A DNA stretch of 38,961 nt from Dissophora ornata. Lineage: Eukaryota; Mortierellomycota; Mortierellomycetes; Mortierellales; Mortierellaceae. Where the stretch lies: positions 2,059 through 41,019 of the forward strand of contig MU616802.1 of the NCBI GenBank assembly GCA_025201705.1. Direction: 5' to 3'. The translations under genes and the position numbers were made by a program. Below, piece by piece: positions 10,446 through 23,100 of this stretch (its first letter is position 1; the number at the start of each line of letters is the position of its first letter). Under the pieces are notes generated by a model. That model searched no databases and was not told the origin of the DNA. It saw only the letters and a list, made by a program, of their open reading frames with translations.

Positions 10446-13400
10446 ATGCCCTCACAAGGTACTAGAATCGCATTCCGAGATTGCATGGAGCGATATGCCT
10501 TAGGAATGGTCGCCTATTCCATGTAACCAGTGCATTGACTTTTTGGAATCTATGCTACAATTGGACACGTCCACCCAGATACCGTAGACCTCCTGGCGCG
10601 TCTCAAATCCGCAGCCTTCCCTGGCGTTCCCGTAGATGCGCTGCCCGAGAAATTCGAGGTGAGAACTATCCGCTAAGCGCTCAATTGCTCTTTGGCAAAC
10701 AACGCGATACAACCCGGGATCAGGATCGCAATTGCTCGATCCTAACCCTATCGTCTTTTTGTTTTTATTGTTTGTTTGTGAACAGTTGCCAGAGTCGATC
10801 GTGGGACCTCAGACATACGAGCAGATAAAGCAGCAAATCGAACAGGAACACCTCTTCCCCAGCAACACCTTCTCCACCGAATGGCTCAACAAATGCCAGG
10901 AACTCTTTGACCGCGACCAAGAGTTCTCCACTCTCCTCTCCCTCGACCCCTCGCCTGCAGAGTCGACCATTGCCCTAGAGCCCCACAACGTCTACGGCGT
11001 CCGAGGCGGATATTACGAAAGGAACATGCGCACCACTCATCTTGTTGGCACAAATGCAGTGGCTTCAACTTCCATCATGACAGCAAAGAACTCGACAAGC
11101 TTCTCGCGTGCACCAGGAAAGAGAACCGATTTTGTGAGAGGCAAAGCTGGATATTTCCCTTTTACGCCAGGTGGGTTGGATCCTGAGGAAATCAAGGGTG
11201 CAAGTGTTTTGGAGGCCGAGAAGAACGCGCTCGGTATGGATGACGTGGACATCGCACGGACAATTGTGGAAGACTTCTCATTGGAATCGGAGGGATTGCT
11301 GACCAAACCCCCTGGATTCAGCAGAGGGTTATTCTCGGATCAGGAAACAGATGCCCAGACAGAGTTAGGCGAGAGCCAGAATGGAGCCATGTTCAATATC
11401 GCGGATATTCTTACGGGTCAGGATGCGGAGGAGGATGCAGACTTTGAAGCACTGATGGACCCTGTTCCTCGCCCAGCCACGGAAGAAGAGCTCGAAGCAA
11501 GCACTACGATGGTGGAGACGGCAAAGGTCGAGCCCGAGGTAGAGGCAGAAACCCAGGACGAAGTGGATGCTATCTTGGACAGCATTATTCCAGTGGCAGT
11601 GCCTAAACGAACCATTACTGCGGCGCAGACCAAGGGTCGTGAATGGGCACACGTCGTCGATGTGAACGAGTCCTTTGATGATTTCCACACACTGGTGCCA
11701 GAGATGGCGCACCCGTTCCCCTTTGAACTCGACACGTTCCAAAAGAGAGCTGTCTATCATCTGGAGAAGGGCGAGTGTGTCTTTGTGGCAGCTCACACCA
11801 GTGCTGGAAAGACGGTGGTGGCTGAGTATGCCATTGCATTGGCGGCCAAGCACATGACGAAGGCCATTTACACTTCGCCCATCAAAGCACTCTCCAATCA
11901 AAAGTTCCGAGACTTCAGGGGCACATTCGAGGAGGTCGGTATCCTCACCGGAGATGTACAGATCAATCCAGAGGCCTCTTGTCTGATCATGACGACCGAG
12001 ATTCTAAGGAGTATGCTCTATCGAGGAGCAGATTTGATCCGCGATGTCGAGTTTGTGATCTTTGACGAAGTCCATTATGTGAATGATCTGGAGCGTGGTG
12101 TCGTCTGGGAGGAAGTAATCATCATGCTGCCGGCCCATGTGACGCTTATCCTGCTCTCAGCCACAGTACCCAACACAAAAGAGTTTGCAGACTGGGTCGG
12201 ACGGACAAAGAAGAAGGATATTTATGTGATCAGCACACCCAAGCGCCCTGTCCCATTGGAGCACCATCTCTTTGCCAACCGAGAGATCTACAAGATCGTC
12301 GACGCAAAGCAAACCTGGCTGAATTTAGGTTACAAGAACGCGGTCGATGCGGTGGCCAAGAAGGAGGCCGATTCCAAAACTGCCCAACGAGGTGGACGTG
12401 GAGGAACGGCAGGACGCGGAGGTGGAAGAGGGGGCGGCGGTGGCGGTTGGAGAAATGACAAACAGGACAAGAACTTGTTCACGCATTTGGTCGGATATCT
12501 GAACAAGAAAGAACTCTTGCCTGTGGTCGTGTTTACGTTCTCGAAAAAGAAATGTGAGGAGAATGCGTCTGGGCTATCAAGCACGGATCTGATGACTTCT
12601 TCTCAAAAGAGTGAGGTCCATGTGTTCTTTGAAAAATCGCTTGTCAGATTGCATGGCACTGATCGTGAGCTGCCACAGATTCAAAGGATGAGGGACCTGC
12701 TCGGCAGGGGTATTGCTGTACATCACTCTGGACTCTTGCCAATCATGAAGGAGGTTCGTCCTTTTGATTGCTACCTTGATCGTGTCACAAAAGGCTTTCG
12801 ACGTCGTTCTAATACCATACCTCCATTTACCGTTGTAGATGGTCGAAATCTTATTTGCACGCGGACTGGTCAAGGTCTTGTTTGCAACCGAGACGTTTGC
12901 TATGGTGAGCTATATTCGTCATTGCCGATTATAGGAAAATACACCTGGGTCAGATATGCTTACAGTTCTATGCTGAAAATCATGGCGTTAGGGAGTCAAC
13001 ATGCCTGCTCGTACAGTGGTGTTCTCGGGTATCCGCAAGCATGATGGACGCAGTTTCCGCAACCTTTTACCCGGTATGATGGGCTTCATACCAAATTGAC
13101 TGCGCATGCGGATGGTTCTTCGACAACTAGTGCTGACAGAGTACCTCATTTTCCTGCTCTAGGCGAGTACACCCAGATGTCCGGCCGTGCTGGAAGACGT
13201 GGTCTCGATTCTACAGGATTGGTCATTATTGCATGCAATGGAGATCCACCAGAAGTAAGCCCAAATACTAAATGCGGCAGCTTTTTATCTTTTGTTATGC
13301 TATATTGTTGCTAACACACTTTTCATCGTCGTTGTCATGGGGTAGGCGACGGATCTGCAAGAGATGTTGCTGGGTAAAGCTACGAAACTCTTGTCCCAGT

Positions 13401-15467
13401 TCCGGTTGACTTACAACATGATCCTGAATTTGCTCCGTGTGGAGGCCCTTCGAGTCGAGGAGATGATCAAACGCAGTTTCTCAGAGAACTCTGCCCAAAA
13501 GGCCATGCCTGAGAAGGAGAAACTCTTTGCGGAGGTAAAACGAAAACACGGCATACGTTGGGCCTTGCTTTTTTTTATTTTTTTTTATTTCCGGCATCAT
13601 GACGACGCCTTTGACCAGCATATTTACCTGTAACCTGGTGCTGTGAATATAGAGCGCCAAGTCGATGGAGAGTCTGAAGAAACTAGAATGCTTTATTTGC
13701 AATAAGGATATCGAAGAGTTTTACAACATGTCCTCAAAGATGGTGACCATCAATCACCAATTGATGGATAGAATCGTCAAACAGACATTCGGTATCAAGG
13801 CCTTGAGTGCAGGCCGTGTTGTCGTCTTAAACAGCAGTGTAAGTGATCTCAGCTCAACATCCACATCTCACATTCTTTGAGAACCTTCATCTAAATACGT
13901 CTATGATTTTTTTCCCCCCCTCCTTGAATAGTTCCATAGAAATACCCTTGCCGTTATCCTAAAGACAGTCGCAGAGGCTGATATGGCGGCCAAGCAATCT
14001 AAATCCTATTGGTGTTGCATCCTCACAGAACCGAAGCAAGGTGCGGTGATATTCCACGTTGTCTTCTCGTCTCGCCATAATATTCTTTACTGATATTCAA
14101 GCATTATGGTTTTTTAGAAAAGTCCGCCGTCGAAAAGGATGTTCTGATTCCTGTCACACAATTAAAGATGCCAAATCAGCAGGAGAGCAGCCAAGTTGTC
14201 GAGGCGGTGGCATACCATGATATCTTCACTATCACAGATACCAGTCTGCAGGTCGATGTGGAAGCGATCATGCGAAGGGACCTTCAAGCACTGACAAAGG
14301 TCCGGAAGGAACTGAGCCGGTATGCAGAGGAAATTGAGGAAAAAGAGGCTGGCTTGGTTACGGAGTTCAACTGGAGCAAGATCAAGGATCTGGAATTTCG
14401 AGAACATCTGGCTCAAAAGCAAGGGCTGTTTTCAAAGATTCTGCAGTGCCAGTGCAACAAGTGCCCTGATCTTAAAGCTCATGTGAGTAGTTTTGATGAT
14501 CTCGTTGTGTCGTTCTATCGTGTGGTTGTTTTGTTAACCACAAAACTGAGGCTTTTTTACTAAACTCGCCGTTTGCTCTTCTTTGTCTCTGGGGAAAAAA
14601 AAAAAAAAAAAAAAGTATGCAATGATTCACCAGGAGAGAGAATTACAGTATAAACTCGAAGAACTCCAACGCACCATCTCCGACCAGAACCTTGAGCTCC
14701 TACCGGACTACCACCAACGTGTCGCCATTCTCAAGGAGCTCAACTACCTCGACCCAGAATCCTCCACGGTCCAGCTCAAGGGTCGTGTCGCCTGTGAAAT
14801 CAATACTGCGGATGAACTTATCCTCACAGAGCTGATCCTCGATAATATGCTGTCAGAATTCGAACCCGAGGAAATTGTCGCGCTCTTGTCTTGTTTTGTC
14901 TGTCAGGAGAAGAATGCTTCTGAACCCGTCTTGACACCTCAGTTAGCAAAGGGCAAGGACATGATCTTGGCAATCGAAATGAGGATGGCTGAGGTCCAGA
15001 AGGCTCATGGGTTGGAATCTGCGGCCGCGCCAGGAACCTCGATGCTGAAGTTTGGACTGGCGGAAGTCGTCTATGAATGGGCTAGAGGAATGAGCTTTAA
15101 GCAGATCACGGAGCTGACGGATGTTCAAGAAGGTAAAAGAAGAGGAAAAACTGTGTTACTTCTCAACAGCTGTGTTGAGGCTGGCAACTAATATTTTTTT
15201 TCTTTTGGCACCTGAATAGGTTCTATTGTGAGAACGATTCATAGACTGGACGAGACGTGTAGTGAAGTCAGGAATGCGGCCAGGATGATCGGTGATGCAT
15301 CTCTGTACACCAAGATGGAGTTGGCTGGCCAAGCTATCAAGCGTGATATTGTCTTTGCAGCCAGTTTGGTAAGTTCCAGGGGCACTCACTTGGGATACTG
15401 TCTGCATTATGGTGATTAAATCTAACAATTATTTTTTTCTTCCGCACCCACAACGTAGTATTATTAA
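10446..15467 (+). CDS. SKI2: Ski2-type DEVH-box RNA helicase of the Ski complex (cytoplasmic exosome cofactor), 13 exons
   Basis: Exons: 10446-10458, 10579-10658, 10786-12753, 12839-12904, 12992-13073, 13163-13254, 13346-13534, 13653-13838, 13932-14040, 14118-14482, 14616-15132, 15220-15368, 15459-15467. This gives about 1274 aa (yeast Ski2 is 1287). Ski2 unwinds RNA into the exosome with Ski3 and Ski8. Visible in order: N-terminal arm ([14 protein letters not shown]), helicase motif [15 protein letters not shown] (about 367), DEVH at 458-461, motif [11 protein letters not shown], an RGG-rich insertion (about 566-590), RecA2 with [14 protein letters not shown] and [12 protein letters not shown], then the arch/winged-helix region and helical bundle ending [11 protein letters not shown], the conserved Ski2 terminus. 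Frames close at every internal junction. The 5' end is tentative: a 13-nt first exon (MPSQ) spliced to an acceptor at 10578, chosen because a TGA lies in frame upstream of the second exon. The acceptor before 14616 is unusual, following A20. Confidence 0.94.
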
Positions 15468-15566
15468 ATCGTGCCATGCACTGTACATCACTGTCTAGTC
15501 ATTCATGTCCAAATACCGGCAGCGAGCAATAAAGTATAGTGCGTCTTTATTTCAGTCTTCTTTTTT

Positions 15567-18421
15567 TCAAACAGTGTGCGCATATCGATACACCGTGATC
15601 TCCAGCTCTGGATGCTGCAGATTATACTGTTCCAGTCGTCGGTAATGTTCTCCAAAGTCTAGCTTGCCCAGCACAATTGATAGCTTCTCAAGCTGATCCT
15701 TCGACTCTGATAACCCATCAATGGCATCCAAAATCCCCTCCAGTGACAGATAGTTGTTTTCCAGATGAAAGCGGTCCATCAGAGAGGAGGTTGATCTGGC
15801 AGATGAAGCAATCTCGCCTGCACCAGTCTGGCTACTGCTGCTACTGCTGCAGCTGATATAATTACCACTGGTTCCGGCACCTGCGTATGGGGTCGACGAC
15901 GATGAGGAAGAGGGCGGTGGTACTGATTGGTTGTAGTAATTGTGCGGGGAATATTGATTTTGGATCTGACCAGTAACAATGTATGTTGTTCCTAAAGATG
16001 GCTGCTGCAATTGATGCTGGTCCATCGCTATTGGGGATGCCGTAGCGGATGAAGATACAGGAGACGATGCAGAGGATGCAACTGTCGATGGCGATAGCGA
16101 CAAGGCTGCAAATGGCGACCGATTGAGCATATCAGCACCACCGCTGACGCCGGCTGCGCTGGTACTGCCGCTACTGTTTCTGCTGCAAGCGCCAGTACCT
16201 GCCCCACTGCCCATGATGCCTGATCCTCTTGCGCCTCCAGACGTATTAGAGGAGGGAGCCGCAGTTGATGATAAGGCGCTAGATGCCAAGGTCGAAGACG
16301 ACACACTCGAGTCTCCGATCGCCAGCCTTAAATGCTTTAGTCTCGGCATGCATCCCAATATCGTCCTAAGAGTCGAGTCCGTCAAATGATCAAAGCTCGA
16401 TAGTCCCAGGTACTCCAACCGGGTCAAGTACTTCAAGTTTAGGAGCAGCGCTTCAGAACAAGCACGCATTCCCGAGTACTTTGACAGATCCAAAATCCGG
16501 AGCGCAGGGCAGTATTGAAGCGACCGGAAATCGAACGGCAAGTTGGATCGACCGACAATCTTGAAGACACGTAACCGCGGCATTGGGTTTCGCCATGAGA
16601 TATAATTCAGCGTACGGTTGAACGAGTACGAATTAGCTTTGATCACCTCCAGCGTGTCCTGGAACGCCTCGGCTGCTTGACAGATGGTCATGGCGACATG
16701 CTCGCTATCTGTCCCGGATAGCTCGAGCACTTTGAGCGGGACTAGTGATGATGGTGGCTCGTTAGCGAGCATCAAGGACGATGGCGGGGAACTTGAGACT
16801 GAAGTCAGCAAACCAGCCTAGCAGGGTCAGTGGGTGGAGATACTTCGTAAGTACATTCCTTGTCTGTCATATTTGCTTGAAGAAGAAGAAAAATCGCCAC
16901 ATCGAAGACGGCACACACCTCAAAATCCCTGCGCTCCTGGACAGCCCATTCCAACACATTTTCATCTACAGGCTCCAACAGCAGCTCTTCCAGTTGCCGA
17001 CATCGGCTCAATAAAACGCTGACACTCATCCTACTATTATGAGCTGCCGTGCCCATAGTTCCTTCAATTCCAATCTCAGCATTCTCAATGGAGCTCAACG
17101 GATTCGAGGGATGCTCTGGACTCAACTTGCCGCAGTTCAGCCTCAAAACCTTCAAATCTTTCCTTGGAATCAAATCTAATTGCGCCCGTAACGATTCAAA
17201 TCCCGCTAACTCAAGCACCTTCAAATGGTTGACCTGCGCGATAAGATCGCCCAGTCCTTCATCCATCGGCGTATCGTGACTATCCGGCAGATAGGCCTCC
17301 AACTCGAGCATCCTGATCGTTCCAAAGAGTTGGTTGTGTTGCTCCATGAATTCGATCGACCCTGGCACATCGTCCCATGATTCATGACAAGTCTTGATCC
17401 GATGAAGTGTTTCCAGTCTTGAGACCAAAGGGGTCAAATCCTGCATTTGAACGCTTTCCAGAAATAGTTCCCGGATCCGTTCTGGACAATGGCTGATCAG
17501 TCGCCATTCGATCGTAAAGGCATGGTCAATACGAGGGAAGAGCTTCCAGATGATGAATGGAATTCCTGAGTGATAGAAATGAGTGTAATAGGAGAGGTAA
17601 TCGACCATCGGCTTGAAGTATCCGACGTCGATATCTAGCTCAGAGTTCAGATCCAGTGATAACAGAGACGACGAGGATATTATCTTCCGATGCCTGTCTT
17701 CATCATCGGACACCGAAGCAGTTCCCAAGGTACTAGGATCCACCGACAACCTCGCCTCGTGTTCATCCGGCGACAACGTGCAGTTCAAAAGCACCCACAG
17801 GAGCTGCATTTTTTTCCGCTTAACAAGCCGTTCTCTCTGACCCTTTTGAAGGACAGCATCATTCCTGCCATGGGAAAAGGCATCCCCCGCCCAACTCCTC
17901 GTGCTGCTATGGCTGCTACTTCGACTGTGAGTGCGTGGTGCGTACCCAACTCCATATCCACCGACAATAGAAGACGTTGTGCTGGTCCGCCGCGTCTGTG
18001 ACCTGCTGCGTAACTCGTCTGGGGCTGATGTCGATCCCAGGGCATCTCCGGCTGTTCCTGCCTGTCCTGTTGCTACTCCCGTGGGCAATAATGAGGGCGA
18101 CGACGGTGGAGGCTGCGGCAACTCCTTTTTTAAGACCCAGGAATAGCGCGAGACTTTTGGCCAGGTGGCGTCTATAAGGGCCATGGGACTTCTGTACAGG
18201 AATGGGATGACCATTTGGAACCATGACCGGTTCACGAGGAGCAAACTGTAGAGAGCATGGCAGTCTGTAGAGAGGTTCTCGAGAATGGCCTGAATGCATT
18301 CCAGAGGAAGACTCTCGAGCGACGGCGATCTCCTGGACACCTCCGCCGCTGCAGCAGTGACAGCAGCAATGGTGGGTGGTAGTGGTGGTGCATCCATAGG
18401 GCTGGAGTACTTTTGTAGCAT
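15567..18421 (-). CDS. F-box protein with leucine-rich-repeat-like C-terminus, two exons, about 917 aa
   Basis: Exons are 18421-16919 and 16817-15567, with intron 16818-16918 (GTGTGT..CTAG) joining ..RDFE to AGLLTS in phase. Residues about 35-80 form an F-box: LESLPLECIQAILENL, then LLLVNRSWFQMVIPFLYRSP. This predicts Skp1 binding and a substrate receptor role in an SCF ubiquitin ligase. A long Ser/Arg-rich insertion follows, then irregular leucine-rich segments (LKVLELAGFESLRAQLDLI, RQLEELLLEPV, LRVFKIVGR, LRILDLSKYSGM, RLEYLGLSSFDHLTDSTLR), consistent with a diverged LRR solenoid. A second Ser/Gly/Thr-rich spacer precedes a short conserved-looking end (DQLEKLSIVLGKLDFGEHYRRLEQY). Expanded F-box/LRR families are common in Mortierella-type fungi. 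Start: ATG 18421 (MLQKYSSPM); MDAPPLPP eight codons on is an alternative. The stop lies 99 bp from that of the convergent helicase. The substrate cannot be predicted. Confidence 0.8.
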
Positions 18422-18618
18422 CGATGAAGGAAACAGGCAAACCTGTCGGGGGAGGTCCCTTTCACTGCTCGGCCTCGAGTGTGACTTGCGAATCGTGCGA
18501 CAACCAAGTGGAGAATACAAACGTAATGATTAGGTATTTACTTTGGGTCGCGGAAAGGCAAGTTTCGTGCCTCCATCCCTTTTATTGTCTCCGTCTAGCT
18601 GCCAATGTAGTCAACTGC

Positions 18619-19912
18619 CTAGTCTCTCCACGCAACAAACACCTCGTCTGTCCTAAACCGCTGCGTGCACCACGTCTTCTCCAATGGCGTTGTGTACCCT
18701 GTCTGATATGCCAACATACCGGCTTGCGCGATCATGATTCCGTTGTCAATACAGAACCTCTCGTCCGTTGCAAATACTTTGCCGTCGCGCTGACTTGCCA
18801 TCTCGCCCATCATCTCCTGGAGTCGCATATTACAACCAACTCCACCGACAATCAACACTTCCCTCGATCCAACGTGCGCCATGGCTCGCTCTGTGGTCTC
18901 AACCAACATTGCAAACACGGTCTCCTGAAGTGAAAAACAGAGATCAGCCTCTGTGTATTCTCCAGACGCTAGGAGCGCCGGCGCGTTGGTCTCGATATAT
19001 GACAGGACGCCACTAAACGAGACATCCATGCCTTTGACGGTATATGGGAGATCAATCAACTTGGTGCCCCTAATATGAGCAATAATTAAGAAATGCCCTT
19101 GGTCGTTAGAGTCAAAAATAACATCCCCTCTCCAGGTTTTGTCATTCTCCCCAAAACTACGACTGGGCTGTATATGTTATAGCCTCGTCCTTGAAAATTC
19201 CTGCTTACTTTTTCGCGAGCTGTTCAACATTGTAGCCAGGCGCAGGGTCATTGGGCAAATTGAGGACTCTTGCAAATCGATCGATACAGTTTCCGATTGC
19301 AATGTCCAGTGCCTCTCCAAAAATCCTGTACCGCTTCTCGGCGTATGAAATGACTTGCGTGTTTCCTCCAGAGACATAAAGTACAATAGGGTTCTCTGCT
19401 CCTGTGATCTGTCGCCCCATCTCGATATCTAGTTATGAATTAGAAAACAGAGGAAATGATAGCGAGTTCAGTCACAGACATAACTTCCTTCCTCACACTC
19501 CCTTTGCCAATGACCCCCCCTCCCCTCCCCTCTGTCAAATCAGATCCAACATACGTCCTACGCAGTGGTTCACTCCAACAAGCTCCTTATTCCACATCAA
19601 CGCCAATGTCCTGGCGACGGTCGCCACGCTTGTCAGAGGTCCACCCATGCCTGGTCCCTTCGTGAAGCAAATGACGCTAATATCCTTTGGGGTGATGTTG
19701 GCCTCGGTCATGGCATTCTTAATCAGCTCTAAAATATGACTGCGGTGATGCAATGCCGTGTCCTTGGGCAAGAAGCCTTCGCCTGGAGGAGGGTGGTATG
19801 TGTGTCGGACGTTGGAGAGGATAGTGACCGTAGGTGGTGTAGTAGTCATGTCATGGCGAATCAAGCCGATGCCCAGCTTGTTGGCGCTTCCTTCCAGTCC
19901 TAATGCGATCAT
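18619..19912 (-). CDS. KAE1: KEOPS subunit Kae1, tRNA N6-threonylcarbamoyladenosine (t6A) transferase, three exons, 342 aa
   Basis: Exons are 19912-19555, 19428-19209 and 19069-18619, giving 342 aa in one clean frame. Kae1 (OSGEP/TsaD family) transfers threonylcarbamoyl from threonylcarbamoyl-AMP to A37 of ANN-decoding tRNAs within the cytosolic and nuclear KEOPS complex. It starts [17 protein letters not shown], the ASKHA phosphate-binding loop. [10 protein letters not shown] and [10 protein letters not shown] follow. The metal-binding HxxxH is H116 and H120 in NHCVGHIEMG; its second His codon is split by intron 1 (GGA-C/AT). Then [27 protein letters not shown], the [15 protein letters not shown] insertion, [13 protein letters not shown] and [13 protein letters not shown] with the last metal ligand Asp. 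Using the first family-consistent Met excludes an in-frame extension, so no mitochondrial presequence is proposed; this is the cytosolic paralogue, not Qri7. The gene starts 207 bp downstream of the Pol alpha stop. Confidence 0.96.
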
Positions 19913-20119
19913 GGTTGCTGCTTGGTGAGAGTAGAATGCCCGTTGTGAGGAATGCGAACAAGGAAGGTCCACAATTCACACGATAGTCCATGACCAAGCC
20001 ACACAGCACAGCTCTGATCGCGTAAAAAAGTGTTATTTCGAATTTTATTATATATTCGTAAAAACAAGTGCAGCAGCCGAAATAGTGGAAGCAACCTGAT
20101 AGAACGAGAAAGGTAAAGC

Positions 20120-23100
20120 TCAGCGAGGCGCAATCTTGACAAAACTAAAGAGCTGTGAAAGGTCGACATAGCGGCGCGCGTTCTTGTCGATATACTTGTC
20201 CGAACACTCCTTCAGTTGCCTGATCAGTTCCTTGTGCTGCTCGATCTGCACCCGGATCGCGCCGTTCTTGTCAAAATCAATCTGCTTTAGCGCCCTGTTG
20301 ATGTCAAAGATATGGCTGAAGAACGACAACTGGGTATACAAGCTTCCATCCGAGTACTACCAAATCCCATTGTGAAGCAAAATGCAAAAAAAAAAAAATT
20401 GAGTTGAGGATAAAAACGTTTGGATATGTCTGCATCATTCAAGAAAGCAATATCCTTACCTCATTATGCATTTTTCCTTGGCATCCATCCACAAAACAGT
20501 CGCGTCCAACAACACTGACCATCCTTGTCCGGTTGCGGCATCCTTGGTCGTCACAGACCACCCATCCTTGATAGTATCTTTGAATATACTTGCGAATTGC
20601 ACCTGTCAGTTGCACGCTGGCTGACGCTGGCTGAGCGAAGGCCTTGCAGTTGGGGCATTGAAGGCCAAAGCGACTTGACGAGTCCTGGATATAAAATCAT
20701 AGAACTATTAGCGACCTGAGTAACAACGACATTACATAAAATTTTGAGCTGCACGTCTACTTTGTACCGTTTCGACTAGAAGAGCTGAGCAGGCATAGGT
20801 TGCACTGCAGGATCGGCATCGCAATTCGGGTGGCTCGGCATCCTTATAGCGCTCCGCATCGGACAGCTGAGACGCTAGCGTCTGAAGCTCTTCATCCTGG
20901 CCGGTGGATCGAACTGCAGATTTAAACTTGGATGTGTCGAGGCCGAGACACTCTGCCAGTCTTGTCGCATCTGTGCCCTCAATAGGACCGCACAGTCGAT
21001 CCAAAGGAGGATGGACTTGCTGATTCAAGTAGTATTCGTAGTCTGTAGTAGATACAAAGCAGGAGATGATGTTATTGAATGCTAGGATTTTCCAGGCGCC
21101 AAGTCACTTTGATATTGTAGCATGGCTTACCGATGATAAGACCCGATCCTTGCTGCATCACCTCGTCGGGATGGTAAGCCCGCTCTGCATAGCCTCCCCT
21201 TGGTGTGGGCGAGTTCTCGTCGACGCAAATTACGTACGGAACAGTGTCTCCTGTTCTGACACTGATTCCCTTGTGCTTCAGTCGGAGCGCGACTTGTACG
21301 TGCGGCTGTGACTTGGCGTCAGCGTAGTCCTCGGGTGCTTTCGTTAGACCCTAAATTCGTCACAAATCAATGTTAGGGCTCAGCTTCGCGATACTGTACA
21401 AGTGGAATAAACAAGATGTGCCTACCTTGTTAACAATAAACTTATCAATGGGAATAAGACCCTTTCGTGTCTCCTCTCCGACTCTGCGCAGATAACTATG
21501 AATGTTTTCTACGACCTGCTCGCGATCTTGGTTATCACTCGAAAGAATCTGGGTCAAAGCATAGCTAGAGCGAAGTGTATCGAAAGGTCAGCGGCACAGT
21601 TTTGATCACATCCACATATCATGACTTGAACAGCAACCCCCACTTACTTTGAGACCTCTTTACTCAGGTCACACCAGTCTCGACGGACCATATCCAAACC
21701 CTTCGTCTCGATGACAGTCTGGTAATTGCCATTCTTTTCTACTAACATTAGAGCCGCATACTTCTTCTTCTTCAACAGCAACATGCGCTGATACATTCCA
21801 TCCATCTCGATCTCCAGCAGCTTGTATCGAGCATTGACAATCTTCTTCAAGCCCTCAGCGATCGGCTTGACATCTTCGACCTTTGTCGTGTTCGTGTTGA
21901 TCATAATCGAATCCGTGTCACCATAGATAACCTATTAAAATTATAAACGCATATTGATAAGTGACCCCAAGTAGTTATGTGACGCAGACTAAGCTCACCC
22001 AACATATTACACAAACTTACATCGAGCCCACTTTCCGTCGCGAGATCAACCGTGTTTTGCAGAATCTCTCTTCCCCTTGATGTAATCAACATAGCGAGCG
22101 GCTTGGCGTAGAACCGAGAATACGCTGCTCCCAGACATCCATACATCGAGTTGGCTGTTAATTTGAGACCTTTTTGGCGAATATCGAACTCCTCGTATTT
22201 GGCCCCTGTCGCGGTCTTCATCAACTTTTTGACCTCTCGTCTGCGCTCGACAAGATTTGCAAGAAGCCTTGGGAGAATTCCTTGTGGTAGTCCTTCCTCT
22301 GGGTAGTTAGGGAGCACATCTTCATCCTTTCCCTTATCATGTTTGACTGTTGTGAAGCAAATGTTGTATTCCTGGATGATCGAGGGATACAAACTGTTGA
22401 AGTCCAAGAGCAACACAAAGTGATCATAGAAGCCCTTCTTGGGCTCCAACACCAGACCTCCGGAGTACTGAGGCTTACGCTTTGTTCCTTTTTTCGGCGC
22501 CGCAGCCTCATCTTGATCATCCATATACATCGTATTAACCATGGGCATGTCCTTGTTGTCCTTGTAAAATGACTTGTCAGGGCAGATGTATTTGTTGCGA
22601 TGGAATTCATGAAGAAGCAGATACTCGTTACGCACGGCACGACCAGCCGTAAGGGTCATGGACCACAAGTTCCCTGAAAGCGACGTCAATTGTCGCGAGA
22701 GCGGAAGCAACTGCAATGAAAACATCAACTCTGCGCAAAGATACGTGTCGAAATCCGCATGACGGAGCATCTTCTCTAAATCCTCGGCTTTGCTAAAGTC
22801 CCGGGGAATCTTTTCAAAGTCAATGTCTTCGCGATTGACATCCAGTTGCATGGCCACCAAATTCGTGAGACTGTAACTCTTGGCGCGAACATGTTCCTTG
22901 GCTCCGATGTATGTATCGCACATAAGTCGACCTGACATGATATTCTTTTCTTGGGCGGTCGTATCTCCCATACCTCCTGCACCAGTCTGGAGTTTGGGCC
23001 ATCTGAAATAGATATAGAAAAAAAAAGAGTCAGCACATTTGCAGTATCTAATGCTTAACGATAATTCTCCAAACAAACATGTGGTGCTTACACAGTGCGA

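Noticed and set aside
22021..23002. Separate small genes along the Pol alpha region
   Set aside because: All sense frames are exons of one 1447-residue polymerase; the others are out-of-frame or antisense shadows.
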